Origin: Bacteroidota bacterium | GTDB taxonomy: Bacteria; Bacteroidota; Ignavibacteria; Kryptoniales; JAKASW01 | Length of the DNA: 64,000 bases | NCBI GenBank assembly: GCA_021825585.1 | Contig: JAKAGT010000003.1 | Location: forward strand, 210,184-274,183 | Direction: 5' to 3' | In this document: piece by piece, positions 35,247 to 44,606 of the stretch | Position numbering within the stretch: the first letter of the stretch is position 1 | How the letters are laid out: the number at the start of each line of letters is the position of its first letter | The notes under the pieces: generated by a model | What the model saw: the letters and a program-made list of their open reading frames with translations, nothing else | What the model was told of the DNA's origin: nothing | The model's database searches: none | Program-made: the position numbers and the translations under genes

Positions 35247-36743
35247 ATGATGACGATGTTATATCGTGACTCGTTTGATGGCCGGAAAAGAAACGGACTG
35301 CCGGCAATGGCCGCGACAGTTGGCATCGCTCTGTTCGCGGTGTTTTTCTTTGTTTGCTCGAGTCCTGCCAAGGCCCAAACCGCAGGAATACATAAGATCA
35401 AGCATATAATCATAATCATGCAGGAGAACAGAACGTTCGATTCGTACTTCGGAACGTTCCCGGGCGCGGATGGAATACCAATGAAGGACGGCGTTCCTAC
35501 CGTGGGCGTGCTCGACCCGATCAGCGGAAAGATTATCAGGCCCTTCCATGACCCCGACGACAGAGATTTCGATTCTCCTCATATGGTCGCGAACGCTTTT
35601 GAAGATATCGACGATGGCAAGATGGACGGCTTCATCAAAAGCGCAATAACTGAGTACAAGCGATTTCAGAACATGGCTCTTTTGAAAGAGAGTAACAAGG
35701 AACTGGAGAATTCGTCGCTGAAAGAATACAAAGAAATGATGTACACGAACAACGGGAGAACGGTACAGAGACCTCTGTACCTCGATTGCATGGGGTACCA
35801 TGACCAGCGCGAAATCCCCAATTACTGGGAGTATGCAAAGAATTTCGTCTTGCAGGATCATATGTTCGAGCCGATACTATCGTGGAGTTTCCCGACCCAC
35901 CTGTGCATGGTCTCGGCATGGTCGGCTATAGCGGAAATTCCGGGCGATCCCATGTCCTGTGTCACGAACCTCGATCCACCCGATCGGAGTGAAAAGGACC
36001 CGGAACCTTTTGCCTGGACAGACATAACATATCTTCTTCATAAGTACCATGTAAGCTGGAAGTACTATCTCGATGAAAAGGAACTTTTGAAGAAGCCGGA
36101 GTACAACTGGATCGATATTCCTGCGGAGACTGTCCCGACTATCTGGGATATTTTGCCCGGCTTTGTGGATGTGCCTCAAGACCGCCAGGTGGGAAACGAC
36201 GAGGTGATCGCCAACTTTTTCAAAGCCGCGAAAGACGGCACTCTCCCGCATGTATGCTGGGTAATTCCCAACTTCAAAGACTCTGAACATTCCCCGTCGC
36301 TGATAAGCACAGGGCAGGCATTTGTCACAAGAGTCATTAATGCCATTATGAAAAGTCCCGACTGGAAAAGTTCGGCAATCTTCCTTTCCTGGGACGACTG
36401 GGGCGGGTTCTACGACCACGTCGTTCCGCCTAGGGTGGATGAATTCGGCTATGGTATCCGCGTTCCGGGATTGGTGATCAGCCCTTACGCGAAAAAAGGA
36501 TATATAGACCATCAAATACTCTCGCATGACGCGTACCTGAAATTTATTGAAGACGATTTTTGCGGCGGTCAGAGAATCGATCCGAAGACAGACGGGCGGC
36601 CCGACTCGCGACCGGATGTTCGGGAAAACGAGCCGCTTCTCGGTAACCTCGTGAAAGATTTTGATTTTTCACAGACACCGAGACAGCCGATGATTTTGCC
36701 CCCTTATCCAAAGAATGTCGACGACCTTGGCGGAAGCCATTAA
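35247..36743 (+). CDS. Phospholipase C / acid phosphatase-type phosphoesterase
   Basis: A 498-residue member of the bacterial phosphoesterase family (PF04185) that includes phospholipases C and AcpA-type phosphatases. [25 protein letters not shown] (about 52-75) is the metal-binding start, [14 protein letters not shown] the next conserved block, ACW-type [16 protein letters not shown], and [21 protein letters not shown] (about 380-400) supplies further metal ligands. A signal anchor precedes ([18 protein letters not shown]). ATG 35247 follows GGGAGGG; ATG 35250 is equally possible. It would cleave phosphodiesters or phosphomonoesters outside the cytoplasm, perhaps releasing phosphate or headgroups from glycan-linked phosphates. 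Its link with the glycan locus is positional only. Confidence 0.9.
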   Translation: MMTMLYRDSFDGRKRNGLPAMAATVGIALFAVFFFVCSSPAKAQTAGIHKIKHIIIIMQENRTFDSYFGTFPGADGIPMKDGVPTVGVLDPISGKIIRPFHDPDDRDFDSPHMVANAFEDIDDGKMDGFIKSAITEYKRFQNMALLKESNKELENSSLKEYKEMMYTNNGRTVQRPLYLDCMGYHDQREIPNYWEYAKNFVLQDHMFEPILSWSFPTHLCMVSAWSAIAEIPGDPMSCVTNLDPPDRSEKDPEPFAWTDITYLLHKYHVSWKYYLDEKELLKKPEYNWIDIPAETVPTIWDILPGFVDVPQDRQVGNDEVIANFFKAAKDGTLPHVCWVIPNFKDSEHSPSLISTGQAFVTRVINAIMKSPDWKSSAIFLSWDDWGGFYDHVVPPRVDEFGYGIRVPGLVISPYAKKGYIDHQILSHDAYLKFIEDDFCGGQRIDPKTDGRPDSRPDVRENEPLLGNLVKDFDFSQTPRQPMILPPYPKNVDDLGGSH

Positions 36744-36773
36744 TCTCAAATTGACTGTTGCGAACGCTGTGTA

Positions 36774-36799
36774 GAGCGGGGACCTTCGGGCCCCCTCTC
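36774..36799 (+). terminator. TTCG-loop hairpin after phosphoesterase gene
   Basis: GAGCGGGGACC (36774-36784), TTCG loop, then GGCCCCCTCTC (36789-36799): nine base pairs with two mismatches, 31 bases after the stop codon. Stable tetraloop hairpin without a T-run. Confidence 0.5.
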
Positions 36800-36830
36800 C
36801 GGTATTCATATCACTTATGAGGACAATTGA

Positions 36831-38513
36831 ATGAAGAAATTCCTGACGCTCTTTTCGTTTCTTAGCATCCTTGCGGCATCGTTGACTATTGCCGCGTTGC
36901 CGGCGTTTGCTTCGGAGCCAGCCCCAGCTCCTCCGAAAGGAATGGTGGACCTTATTCTTGGTAAGTCATATACTGCCATACCTCTTGTCCCGATAAAGTA
37001 CTCCTTCGCGCCGATGGAAGCCGGACATCAGATTCCGGGATCTCTCACCGACGGGAGAATCGCTTCGTCGACAAATTTCAACGATCGCGAATGGCAGTGG
37101 TATATTCGCGGGGGATCACGAAGTATAGTCATTGACATGGGAAGCGTAAACACCGTACGCCAGATGCAGGAGCGTTTTCTCCATGATCCTCCGGAAGGAA
37201 TATATTTTCCGAGAAAGGTTCGTTATGCTCTTTCTATGGATGGGAAGCACTGGGCGGATGTAGGGACGGTAAGATCGGCTATATCGCTGACCAGGACAAC
37301 TCCCGACGTTCAAACCTATGCTTTGAGGGGACTCAATTACCGCGCTCGGTATGTTAAGATTATATTCACGGTAGACGTGTTCGCGCTTGCGGATGAGTTC
37401 CAGGTATTCGGCAACCGAGGGATAGTGGATCATGCTACTTTCCCGAAGATTACCCCACCGCCTGTTTATCCGGACGCCTACTGCCCGCCGGGGTCACCGG
37501 AAGTGGGAGGAACCAGGAACATGGTTCTCATAGCGAACGGGTATTACAAGAAAGACCCTGCCATAGAGAAAAACAGTGTCGATCAACTCCTGCCATATGT
37601 CGGCTACATGACTCCTTCCGGCAAGATAACGGACTTCATGTTCGACAGTTTCCTCTTTTCAGCTTTTGGCGGCGCTCCATCGGGCGGTCAATATGGAGCA
37701 GACATCAAGAAGCCGACTGTAGAGTCCGACTGGGTGTATTACATCAATAACACGTTCATCCCGGATTACAATCTGTCGGCTCTTGACATCGCAACAGGAA
37801 AGGTGAAGAAGATACTTGGTAAACCCTCGTACAAATCAAAAGTTGAAATCGCCATCCCGTATCCTACGCCGAGCGCGACACAGTTCGGAAACATTGATGG
37901 TGCGCCTGCAAACCTTTCATACCTTTCCGACCGGGAAAGAGTGGTTAGATGGTATGTTGATAAGGTGTTGAAGAAGTGGAAAGCGGCCCACTTCAGGAAC
38001 CTGAAGCTTGTAGGATTCTACTGGATCAGCGAAAAGGCCGCTTACTCTATAGATGATAGTGAGACGGCAATGCTGCGATATGTCGGTCACTATGTGAGAA
38101 GCGTAGGGAAGGTGCTCGACTGGATTCCGTTCATCAACGCAGAAGGTTTCACCGAATGGCATTCTCTCGGATTCGACGGGGCCGAAATGCAGCCCAATTA
38201 TTCATTCCATAACTTTCCGCCACAGGAGCTCGGCGAAGCTGCCGATGCGTGTAAGAAACTCGGAATGGGCATAGAGATCGAGATACATTGGGACGCGCTC
38301 AAGGTCGATAGTCTCAGGGAAAAATATTATCAATACCTGAACTGGGGTATAAAAAAAGGTTATATGACAGGAGCTGCTCATTCATATTATCAGAATGCCG
38401 GACCAGGGACTTTTTACCAGTGCTGCTACAGCAAGAACCCGAAGTTCAGGGAGATTTACGATAAGACTTATGATTTCATCAAAGGAACATATACACCAAC
38501 GAATGTTAAATAA
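36831..38513 (+). CDS. DUF4855 protein with discoidin-like N-terminus, no sorting tail (copy D)
   Basis: A 560-residue paralogue of copies A and C that stops right after the DUF4855 domain (YDFIKGTYTPTNVK), so it has no T9SS tail. Signal peptide (SILAASLTIAALPAFASE), APAPPKGMVDLILGKSYT, F5/8-type-C-like domain (GGSRSIVIDMGSVNTVRQMQ...ADEFQVFG) and DUF4855 (MVLIANGYY, DFMFDSFLF, VEIAIPYPTP, LVGFYWISEKAAY with E401, VLDWIPFINAEGFTEWHSLG, GMGIEIEIHWDAL with E482/E484). Its lysine-rich composition differs from A and C. Without the tail it is likely periplasmic, so surface and periplasmic forms of the same activity may coexist. Confidence 0.87.
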   Translation: MKKFLTLFSFLSILAASLTIAALPAFASEPAPAPPKGMVDLILGKSYTAIPLVPIKYSFAPMEAGHQIPGSLTDGRIASSTNFNDREWQWYIRGGSRSIVIDMGSVNTVRQMQERFLHDPPEGIYFPRKVRYALSMDGKHWADVGTVRSAISLTRTTPDVQTYALRGLNYRARYVKIIFTVDVFALADEFQVFGNRGIVDHATFPKITPPPVYPDAYCPPGSPEVGGTRNMVLIANGYYKKDPAIEKNSVDQLLPYVGYMTPSGKITDFMFDSFLFSAFGGAPSGGQYGADIKKPTVESDWVYYINNTFIPDYNLSALDIATGKVKKILGKPSYKSKVEIAIPYPTPSATQFGNIDGAPANLSYLSDRERVVRWYVDKVLKKWKAAHFRNLKLVGFYWISEKAAYSIDDSETAMLRYVGHYVRSVGKVLDWIPFINAEGFTEWHSLGFDGAEMQPNYSFHNFPPQELGEAADACKKLGMGIEIEIHWDALKVDSLREKYYQYLNWGIKKGYMTGAAHSYYQNAGPGTFYQCCYSKNPKFREIYDKTYDFIKGTYTPTNVK

Positions 38514-38636
38514 TGATCTCATGTCGATACGTCGTACCTGCGGCGCTCAATTACAGCGGCTTGAAGCTTGATGATTGTACCTAAGGCAAGAAAATATGAA
38601 CTTACGTTCAATATTTCGCTGAAACCAGGAAGGACA

Positions 38637-40823
38637 ATGAAAAACAGGTTAACACTTTTTTTAACACTGCTGACTAGTTTGGTGATCGCAGGTGCTATTG
38701 ATGCGCAGACGGTGGTGGACCCATCAAGGGGCCTAACGCTAAAGAACGACTATGTCGAATTCAAGTTCGCCCCCGGAGGAATGGGGCTCGAATCCATGAT
38801 CGACCTGAAGACAGGTTACAACCATATTCGGCCCGTCAAAGGGAAGTATCTCCTGTGGAAAATTGTCTTTGGAAAAGGACTGCAGCGGGGGAGCATTACA
38901 AATAACTACGGCCCGTGCAACTTTGCATCGGTTAAGAAATCGCATGATGGTACGCAGCATGTCGTGCTCGAATGGGACAACATGCAGTGGTGGAAGGAGA
39001 GCAACGCCGTTAGTGTGCGGGTTACTATCGATCTCCCGCAGAACAGCGGTGTGGCAAAGTGGAGAATCTTTGTGCAGAACAATTCCGGCTACTGGGGTCT
39101 GTGGGATGTTGAGTTCCCGAAGGTCAACGGTTTTCCGGCGCCGGGCGAATATGACATCGCACGTCCGGCTTTCTCGACCGGCGGCCTCCTCATCAGGAAC
39201 TGCCGGGAAAATGTCGAAGGCACCTTCCACGGTCGGTATCCCTCCGGCGGATGGCCGATGCAGTTCATGGCATTTACACACTCGACCAGTTCGGTCTTTC
39301 TCGCGACTGTAGATCCGAACGGGATGGCCAAGGATTTTGAGGCCGACGCACGGAAGGGCGAACTTTCGGTAATCCACTACCCGGAGAATATGGGAATCGC
39401 AGGGTCGGAATGGCCGGGTTACTATCCCGTGGAATTCGGAGTCTACCAGGGAAACTGGCTTCAGGCGGCTCTCAGGTATAGAAGATGGGCAATTCACCAG
39501 AAGTGGGCGAAGCCGTTATCGGAGAGACATGACATTCCGCCCATCCTAAAGAATCTCGGATTGTGGGTTCGTGACTTCTGGATTTGGGACAGCACGAAAG
39601 GGACACCCGAACAGATGGATGTTCCTCTGGTCAATGCTCAGAAGGAGATGGGCGTTCCAATGGGAATACAGTGGTACTTCTGGAACCAGCATAAATTTGA
39701 CAACCTGTATCCGGAATTCTTTCCCCCTAAACGCGGTTTCGCCGGGCGGGTTAAGGAACTCGTCGGCAAAGAGTTCCTGGTTATGCCGTACATCAACGGC
39801 AGAAGCGCCGATATGAATATTCCGGACTGGAAAGATTACGCACCTCACGCGACTTTTGACCAGGCAGGCGGTTTCATCATGGATACGACCGGTATGTCCG
39901 GCAGGCTCGTTGAGATGTGCCCCTCTCAGGAATTCTGGCAGAACAAGATTGCCGCAGCGGTTGACAGTCTCGTCAGCACGTATGACTGCAACGGTGTATA
40001 TGTCGACCAGGTATCGGCAATGAGGGATGAGTTGTGCTTTGACCCGCATCATGGACATCCTTTGGGCGGCGGACGCTGGTGGACCGACGGCAACCGCGAA
40101 ATGATGCGCAAGATCCGGTACGTCGCTCATCTTAACGGGCACGACGCGGTCATAACGTCGGAAGGAGCCGACGAAGTGTTCCTCGACCTGGTCGACGGCA
40201 ATTTATTCTGGCTCGGTCCGACAGACAGGGAAATCCCGCTCATCAACGTGGTCTATTCAGGCTACGCGATTTTCTTCGGAAGCCCGTGCGAATACGAGAA
40301 ATGCAACGACCAGCTTTTCAACTTTGCCGAAGGACAGGCATTCATATTTGGAATACAGAACGGGTGGATGGATCTCGGGCTCTTTAAGCCGAAGTATGCG
40401 GCCAAGGTCGCGTATTTGCGGGAGTGCGGCCAGTACCGGGTTGCGACGAAGAATTTTCTCGTTTACGGGAGGCTTCTCGGACCGGTTGTGCCGACAAACA
40501 AGATTCCTACTTTTACAAGCGACGGATTCGGACGCTGGAAAGGGAAACGAACCGCCACCGTGCCCGATGCGAAAGCCATGCTATGGAAATCAGAAGATGG
40601 TCACCTTGGAATATTTATGGCGAATTTTGTGAAGAAGGATGTATCGTTTTCAATTTCAATCAACCCCAAAGAGTACGGGGTGAACGCGGAAAAATATGAG
40701 TTGGTTGAGATAACGCCGCAGGGGAAGACTCCGATGCAGGCAGTCTCCGGAGTCGCGAAGCTTAAGGTGAAGCTCCAGCCAAGTTCGCTGAAGGTAATTG
40801 AAATAGTGCCGGTGTCAAAGTGA
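38637..40823 (+). CDS. DUF6259-type secreted glycosidase-like protein
   Basis: A 728-residue secreted protein (signal peptide LTSLVIAGAIDAQ). An N-terminal beta-sandwich (about 25-290) is followed by a TIM-barrel region: ILKNLGLWVRDFWIWDS, MGIQWYFWNQHKF, FLVMPYINGRSADMNIPDW, CNGVYVDQVSAM (D457), and AVITSEGADEVFLDLVDG (E509), then a C-terminal beta domain. The layout matches DUF6259, related to clan GH-D/GH101-like enzymes; D457 (YVDQ) and E509 (SEG) are candidate nucleophile and acid/base. ATG 38637 is chosen from AGGAAGGA just upstream; the frame extends to 38568. Substrate unknown; neighbours suggest a terminal alpha- or beta-linked sugar of an amino-sugar glycan. Confidence 0.75.
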   Translation: MKNRLTLFLTLLTSLVIAGAIDAQTVVDPSRGLTLKNDYVEFKFAPGGMGLESMIDLKTGYNHIRPVKGKYLLWKIVFGKGLQRGSITNNYGPCNFASVKKSHDGTQHVVLEWDNMQWWKESNAVSVRVTIDLPQNSGVAKWRIFVQNNSGYWGLWDVEFPKVNGFPAPGEYDIARPAFSTGGLLIRNCRENVEGTFHGRYPSGGWPMQFMAFTHSTSSVFLATVDPNGMAKDFEADARKGELSVIHYPENMGIAGSEWPGYYPVEFGVYQGNWLQAALRYRRWAIHQKWAKPLSERHDIPPILKNLGLWVRDFWIWDSTKGTPEQMDVPLVNAQKEMGVPMGIQWYFWNQHKFDNLYPEFFPPKRGFAGRVKELVGKEFLVMPYINGRSADMNIPDWKDYAPHATFDQAGGFIMDTTGMSGRLVEMCPSQEFWQNKIAAAVDSLVSTYDCNGVYVDQVSAMRDELCFDPHHGHPLGGGRWWTDGNREMMRKIRYVAHLNGHDAVITSEGADEVFLDLVDGNLFWLGPTDREIPLINVVYSGYAIFFGSPCEYEKCNDQLFNFAEGQAFIFGIQNGWMDLGLFKPKYAAKVAYLRECGQYRVATKNFLVYGRLLGPVVPTNKIPTFTSDGFGRWKGKRTATVPDAKAMLWKSEDGHLGIFMANFVKKDVSFSISINPKEYGVNAEKYELVEITPQGKTPMQAVSGVAKLKVKLQPSSLKVIEIVPVSK

Positions 40824-40865
40824 TCGGTCTGAAATGGAAACGAGTAACAAACTGCTGAGGATAAA

Positions 40866-42236
40866 TTGAAACGATTATTGACATTCACGATAGTTCTCAT
40901 GGGGTTGATCGGTGGCACTGCCATGGCGCAGGGGAAACCGAAATTGAAGCCGGAAATAGAACTCACGGTTATTCCGCCCTCGCCGGTGACGGACAAGATC
41001 ACTTTGGATATCCGTGGGGCTCTATGGAACCGAACAGACACGGCCAGGAAGTACGATGTGGCGATATATCTTGATGCAGAGAAACCCGGGAGAAAACTGT
41101 ATCAGGTGACTTTGGATGTGCCTGCAAGGTCTACAGCGGGTGTGAGGTATCTCTGGCCGACGAAAGGTCATGCGGGTCATCACCGGATTCTGTTGGTGGC
41201 AAGCTCAGGCAAAAATGCTATTCGCACAACTCAACCGCTGGCGATTCTGGCTTCGAAGGTGCGATCCACCGGACGCATCGGCGGCGCGTGGGTAGGGATT
41301 ACCCATTGGAGTGAAAAGGAAGGAAGGCACTGGAATGCCGAAATCAAGAAGATGACGGACGCCGATTGGAGGCAACTTGTACGGGGGATGCACCGCATCG
41401 GTATGAACATCATCGTGATCCAGGAAGTGTTTCGTAATCAGGTCTACAATTATGAAGATTCATTGATCGCGCAGAACGGTTACAAGGGACGGGCGTATTA
41501 TCCTTCGAAGCTCTTTCCAGGGCGGATGCCGATTGCCGCTAGAGATCCGATCAATGCGATTCTTTCTGAGGCTGATAAGCTGGGCATGCATGTGTTCCTG
41601 GGTGTGGGAATGTATGCGTGGTTTGATTATTCACCGGCCTCGCTCGCCTGGCATGAAAAGGTGGCGAGGGAGCTCTGGCAGTTCTACGGACATCACACTT
41701 CCTTCTACGGTTGGTACATCAGCGAAGAGGGCGACGGCAGTCTGGGCGATTCGACGCATCGCAACCAGATGGTCAATTTTTTCAAACACTTCACGCCGTA
41801 TGTCCATCATATGGCTCCGGACAAACCGGTCATGCTGGCTACGAACTGTTATCACCTGCGCGGCGCTGAAAGCACTTACCTGAAGTTGCTGCCGAACGTA
41901 GACATCTTGTGTCCGTTCGCCTTTGACCGAATGCCCGAAGGAGATGAGACGGGGGAACAGGCTGCCGCGTTGCTGGACAAATTGACTAAAGAAACGGGCA
42001 CTCATCTTTGGTTAGATATGGAAGTGTTTGTTTTTGATAAGGAAGGTGGTTTGATCCCGCGCCCGATCAGCGGCGTGTCGAGCGACCTGCATAAGTATAC
42101 AAACTTCGAGGAAATCCTCTGCTACCAATATCCCGGACTCCTGACTGCACCTACCGCCTCCGTCAAACTCGGCGGGGAGCCGGCTGTGAGGCTGTATTTA
42201 GATTACGAGAAATATCTGAAGGGACTGCCAAAGTGA
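40866..42236 (+). CDS. DUF4434-type secreted TIM-barrel protein
   Basis: A 456-residue protein with a signal peptide (GLIGGTAMAQG), an Ig-like N-terminal part (about 30-130) and a barrel typical of DUF4434: GGAWVGITHWSEKEGRHW, MHRIGMNIIVIQEVF, DPINAILSEADKLGMHVFLGVGMYAWF, HHTSFYGWYISEEGDG (E287/E288), KPVMLATNCYHLRG, DILCPFAFDRMPEGDE, HLWLDMEVFVFDK. The GWYISEE glutamate matches the usual acid/base position of clan GH-A-like barrels. The start is TTG 40866 with TGAGGA upstream. The stop overlaps the next start (TGATG), so it is translated together with the GH3 gene. Confidence 0.75.
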   Translation: MKRLLTFTIVLMGLIGGTAMAQGKPKLKPEIELTVIPPSPVTDKITLDIRGALWNRTDTARKYDVAIYLDAEKPGRKLYQVTLDVPARSTAGVRYLWPTKGHAGHHRILLVASSGKNAIRTTQPLAILASKVRSTGRIGGAWVGITHWSEKEGRHWNAEIKKMTDADWRQLVRGMHRIGMNIIVIQEVFRNQVYNYEDSLIAQNGYKGRAYYPSKLFPGRMPIAARDPINAILSEADKLGMHVFLGVGMYAWFDYSPASLAWHEKVARELWQFYGHHTSFYGWYISEEGDGSLGDSTHRNQMVNFFKHFTPYVHHMAPDKPVMLATNCYHLRGAESTYLKLLPNVDILCPFAFDRMPEGDETGEQAAALLDKLTKETGTHLWLDMEVFVFDKEGGLIPRPISGVSSDLHKYTNFEEILCYQYPGLLTAPTASVKLGGEPAVRLYLDYEKYLKGLPK

Positions 42237-44551
42237 TGAAATCTGCGGCGAAAACGCAGGACAGCAGGTCTGCGATTCAATTCACAGCCTTGCTCATTGC
42301 CGTTTCATTCAGCTTTCTTACCTTCTCGGCGGAATCGAGAGCGGCAAGCAGGAACAACGGCTCAGTTAATGCCGTAGTCAAATCCCTCTTGTCCAAGATG
42401 ACACTGGAAGAGAAGGTTGGGCAGATGACACAGCTGACAATTCAGACGGTCTCGTATGCGAACGGTCCGGAGAAGGGGAAGCTCGATATGAAGAAGCTTA
42501 AGGAAGCGATTATCGAGTATCATATCGGCTCACTACTTAACGTCTTTGATTCATCCTTGTCCGTTGGCGCCTGGGATAAACTGATAACGACCATTCAGAA
42601 TGTTGCGACAAAGGATACTAGGTTGAGAATTCCGATTCTCTACGGCATCGACGCGATACACGGCGCAACATACACTAAAGGCGCGACTCTGTTTCCACAA
42701 CCGATCAATATGGCTGCGACATTCGATCCGGCGTTAGCGAAGAAGGAGGGCGAGATTACTGCGCTTGAGGTGAGAGCTTCAGGGATACCGTGGATATTCT
42801 ATCCGCTGATGGACGTGGGGAGGCAGCCGCTCTGGTCGAGGTTGTACGAAACCTATGGTGAGGACCCTTTCCTCGTGAGTCGGATGGGGGCGAGCTACAT
42901 TGAAGGCGCTCAGGGTAACGACATCGGCGCTCCCGACAAAGTTGCCACGTGCCTGAAGCATTATGTCGGTTACAGTTTCCCGCTGAACGGCAAGGACAGG
43001 ACTCCAGCATGGATTCCGAGGCGGATGATGAAGGATCTCTTTCTCCCTCCGTTCCGGGCAGGAGTCGATGCGGGCGCACCCACGGTCATGTGTAACTCAT
43101 CCGAAGTGAACGGGATCCCGGGCGATGCGAATTATTATTTGCTCACCAAGGTTCTGCGCGACAAGATGAGGTTCAAAGGCTTCGTCGTTTCCGATTGGGG
43201 GGATATCGAAAACCTTTACACCCGTTTCAGAGTAGCATCTTCACCCGAAGAGGCGGTCAGGATGGCGGTCATGGCGGGTGTCGACATGAGCATGGTGCCT
43301 TCCGATTACAGCTTCTACAACCTCCTTCTCAAGCTCGTAAAAGATGGGAAGGTCCCAATGTCGAGGATTAATCAGGCGGTGAGCAGGATACTGAGAGTAA
43401 AGTACGAGCTTGGCCTTTTCAAGAATCCGTATCCTGATCCGGAACTGAAGAAACAATTTGCGTCGCAGTCTTCTGATGAAACCAATCTCGAAGCCGCGGA
43501 AGAATCGATAACACTTGTCAAGAATGAAGACCGTCTTCTCCCGCTCTCGAAGAATATCAAAGTGTTGGTCAGCGGTCCCACAGCCGACAAACTATCGACC
43601 ATGAACGGCGGTTGGACGATTACATGGCAGGGGAATGTGGAGTCGCTGTATCCGAAGAATAAACTGAACCCGCTGGAGGCGATCGAGGCAAAAATCGGGA
43701 AAGAGAATGTGACGTACCTGCCGGGATGCACATATGATTCACTGCTCGACGTCGATTCGGTGGTTAACGCGGCAAGGAACGTCGATGCGGTTATTCTCTG
43801 TCTCGGCGAACATACCTACGCCGAAACGCCGGGGAACATTAACGACCTCACGCTGCCCGAGGCACAACTGAAACTTGCAAGAACGGTGATCGCAACGGGG
43901 AAGCCGGTCGTGCTAGTCATGTTCGAAGGGAGACCGCGCATAATAAACGAGATAGCCGGCGGTTCGAAGGCGATACTGGTTGCTTTCCTGCCGGGTATGG
44001 AAGGCGGTAAAGCGCTGGCAAATATATTGTTCGGCGATGCAAATCCGAGTGGAAGGCTTCCCATAACTTACCCGCGGTATGTTAACGCGCTTTATCACTA
44101 TGACCATACACGGGAGGAGGTCGAGGGAGGAAATACCTACGACCCCCAATGGAATTTCGGTTACGGACTGAGCTACACAAGTTTCGAGTACAGCGATTTG
44201 AAGCTTGACAGGAAAAAGATCACGAAAGGCGAAAATGTGACAGCCTCAGTGAAAGTCAGGAATACCGGAAAGATGGCCGGTAAAGAAGTGGTCGAGCTTT
44301 ACTTAGGCGAGAAGTACAGCCAGGTCACGCATCCCGTGAAACAGCTTGAGGGGTTTGATAAGATCATGCTTCAACCGGGACAAACGAAGGAAGTCAAATT
44401 CGTCATCGGGCCGGGACAGTTGTCTTTCGTCGGCATAAATAACAGGAGAATCATTCAACCCGGGATATTCAAGGTTTCGGTCGGCAATCTCTCACAGGAG
44501 TTTGTCCTTGCCGGTTCCCGCGTCAGTCGTTTTCCGGAGATGAACCATTGA
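42236..44551 (+). CDS. GH3 beta-glucosidase-type exo-glycosidase
   Basis: A 771-residue BglX-like GH3 enzyme. Signal peptide (FSFLTFSAESRAAS), N-terminal barrel (MTLEEKVGQMTQLTIQ, RIPILYGIDAIHGATY, LFPQPINMAATFDPALA, DPFLVSRMGASYIEG, CLKHYVGYS), nucleophile D320 in GFVVSDWGD, second alpha/beta domain (SITLVKNEDRLLPLSKNI, GEHTYAETPGNINDL) and a C-terminal FN3-like domain (YGLSYTSFEYSDLKLD...VELYLGE). It lacks the NagZ signature KH(F/Y)PGHG, so beta-glucosidase/xylosidase-type activity is more likely than N-acetylglucosaminidase. GTG 42233 and ATG 42236 are both possible. It shares an operon with the DUF4434 gene and an MFS porter. Confidence 0.92.
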   Translation: MKSAAKTQDSRSAIQFTALLIAVSFSFLTFSAESRAASRNNGSVNAVVKSLLSKMTLEEKVGQMTQLTIQTVSYANGPEKGKLDMKKLKEAIIEYHIGSLLNVFDSSLSVGAWDKLITTIQNVATKDTRLRIPILYGIDAIHGATYTKGATLFPQPINMAATFDPALAKKEGEITALEVRASGIPWIFYPLMDVGRQPLWSRLYETYGEDPFLVSRMGASYIEGAQGNDIGAPDKVATCLKHYVGYSFPLNGKDRTPAWIPRRMMKDLFLPPFRAGVDAGAPTVMCNSSEVNGIPGDANYYLLTKVLRDKMRFKGFVVSDWGDIENLYTRFRVASSPEEAVRMAVMAGVDMSMVPSDYSFYNLLLKLVKDGKVPMSRINQAVSRILRVKYELGLFKNPYPDPELKKQFASQSSDETNLEAAEESITLVKNEDRLLPLSKNIKVLVSGPTADKLSTMNGGWTITWQGNVESLYPKNKLNPLEAIEAKIGKENVTYLPGCTYDSLLDVDSVVNAARNVDAVILCLGEHTYAETPGNINDLTLPEAQLKLARTVIATGKPVVLVMFEGRPRIINEIAGGSKAILVAFLPGMEGGKALANILFGDANPSGRLPITYPRYVNALYHYDHTREEVEGGNTYDPQWNFGYGLSYTSFEYSDLKLDRKKITKGENVTASVKVRNTGKMAGKEVVELYLGEKYSQVTHPVKQLEGFDKIMLQPGQTKEVKFVIGPGQLSFVGINNRRIIQPGIFKVSVGNLSQEFVLAGSRVSRFPEMNH

Positions 44552-44606
44552 GGAGTGTCCCGGAACAAATTGCAGTCGCACTTATTAATTCAGGAGTAAC
44601 CACATC

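Noticed and set aside
42236..44551. GH3 protein as NagZ-type N-acetylglucosaminidase
   Set aside because: The KH-x-PGHG signature is absent and the C-terminal FN3-like domain is of the BglX type.
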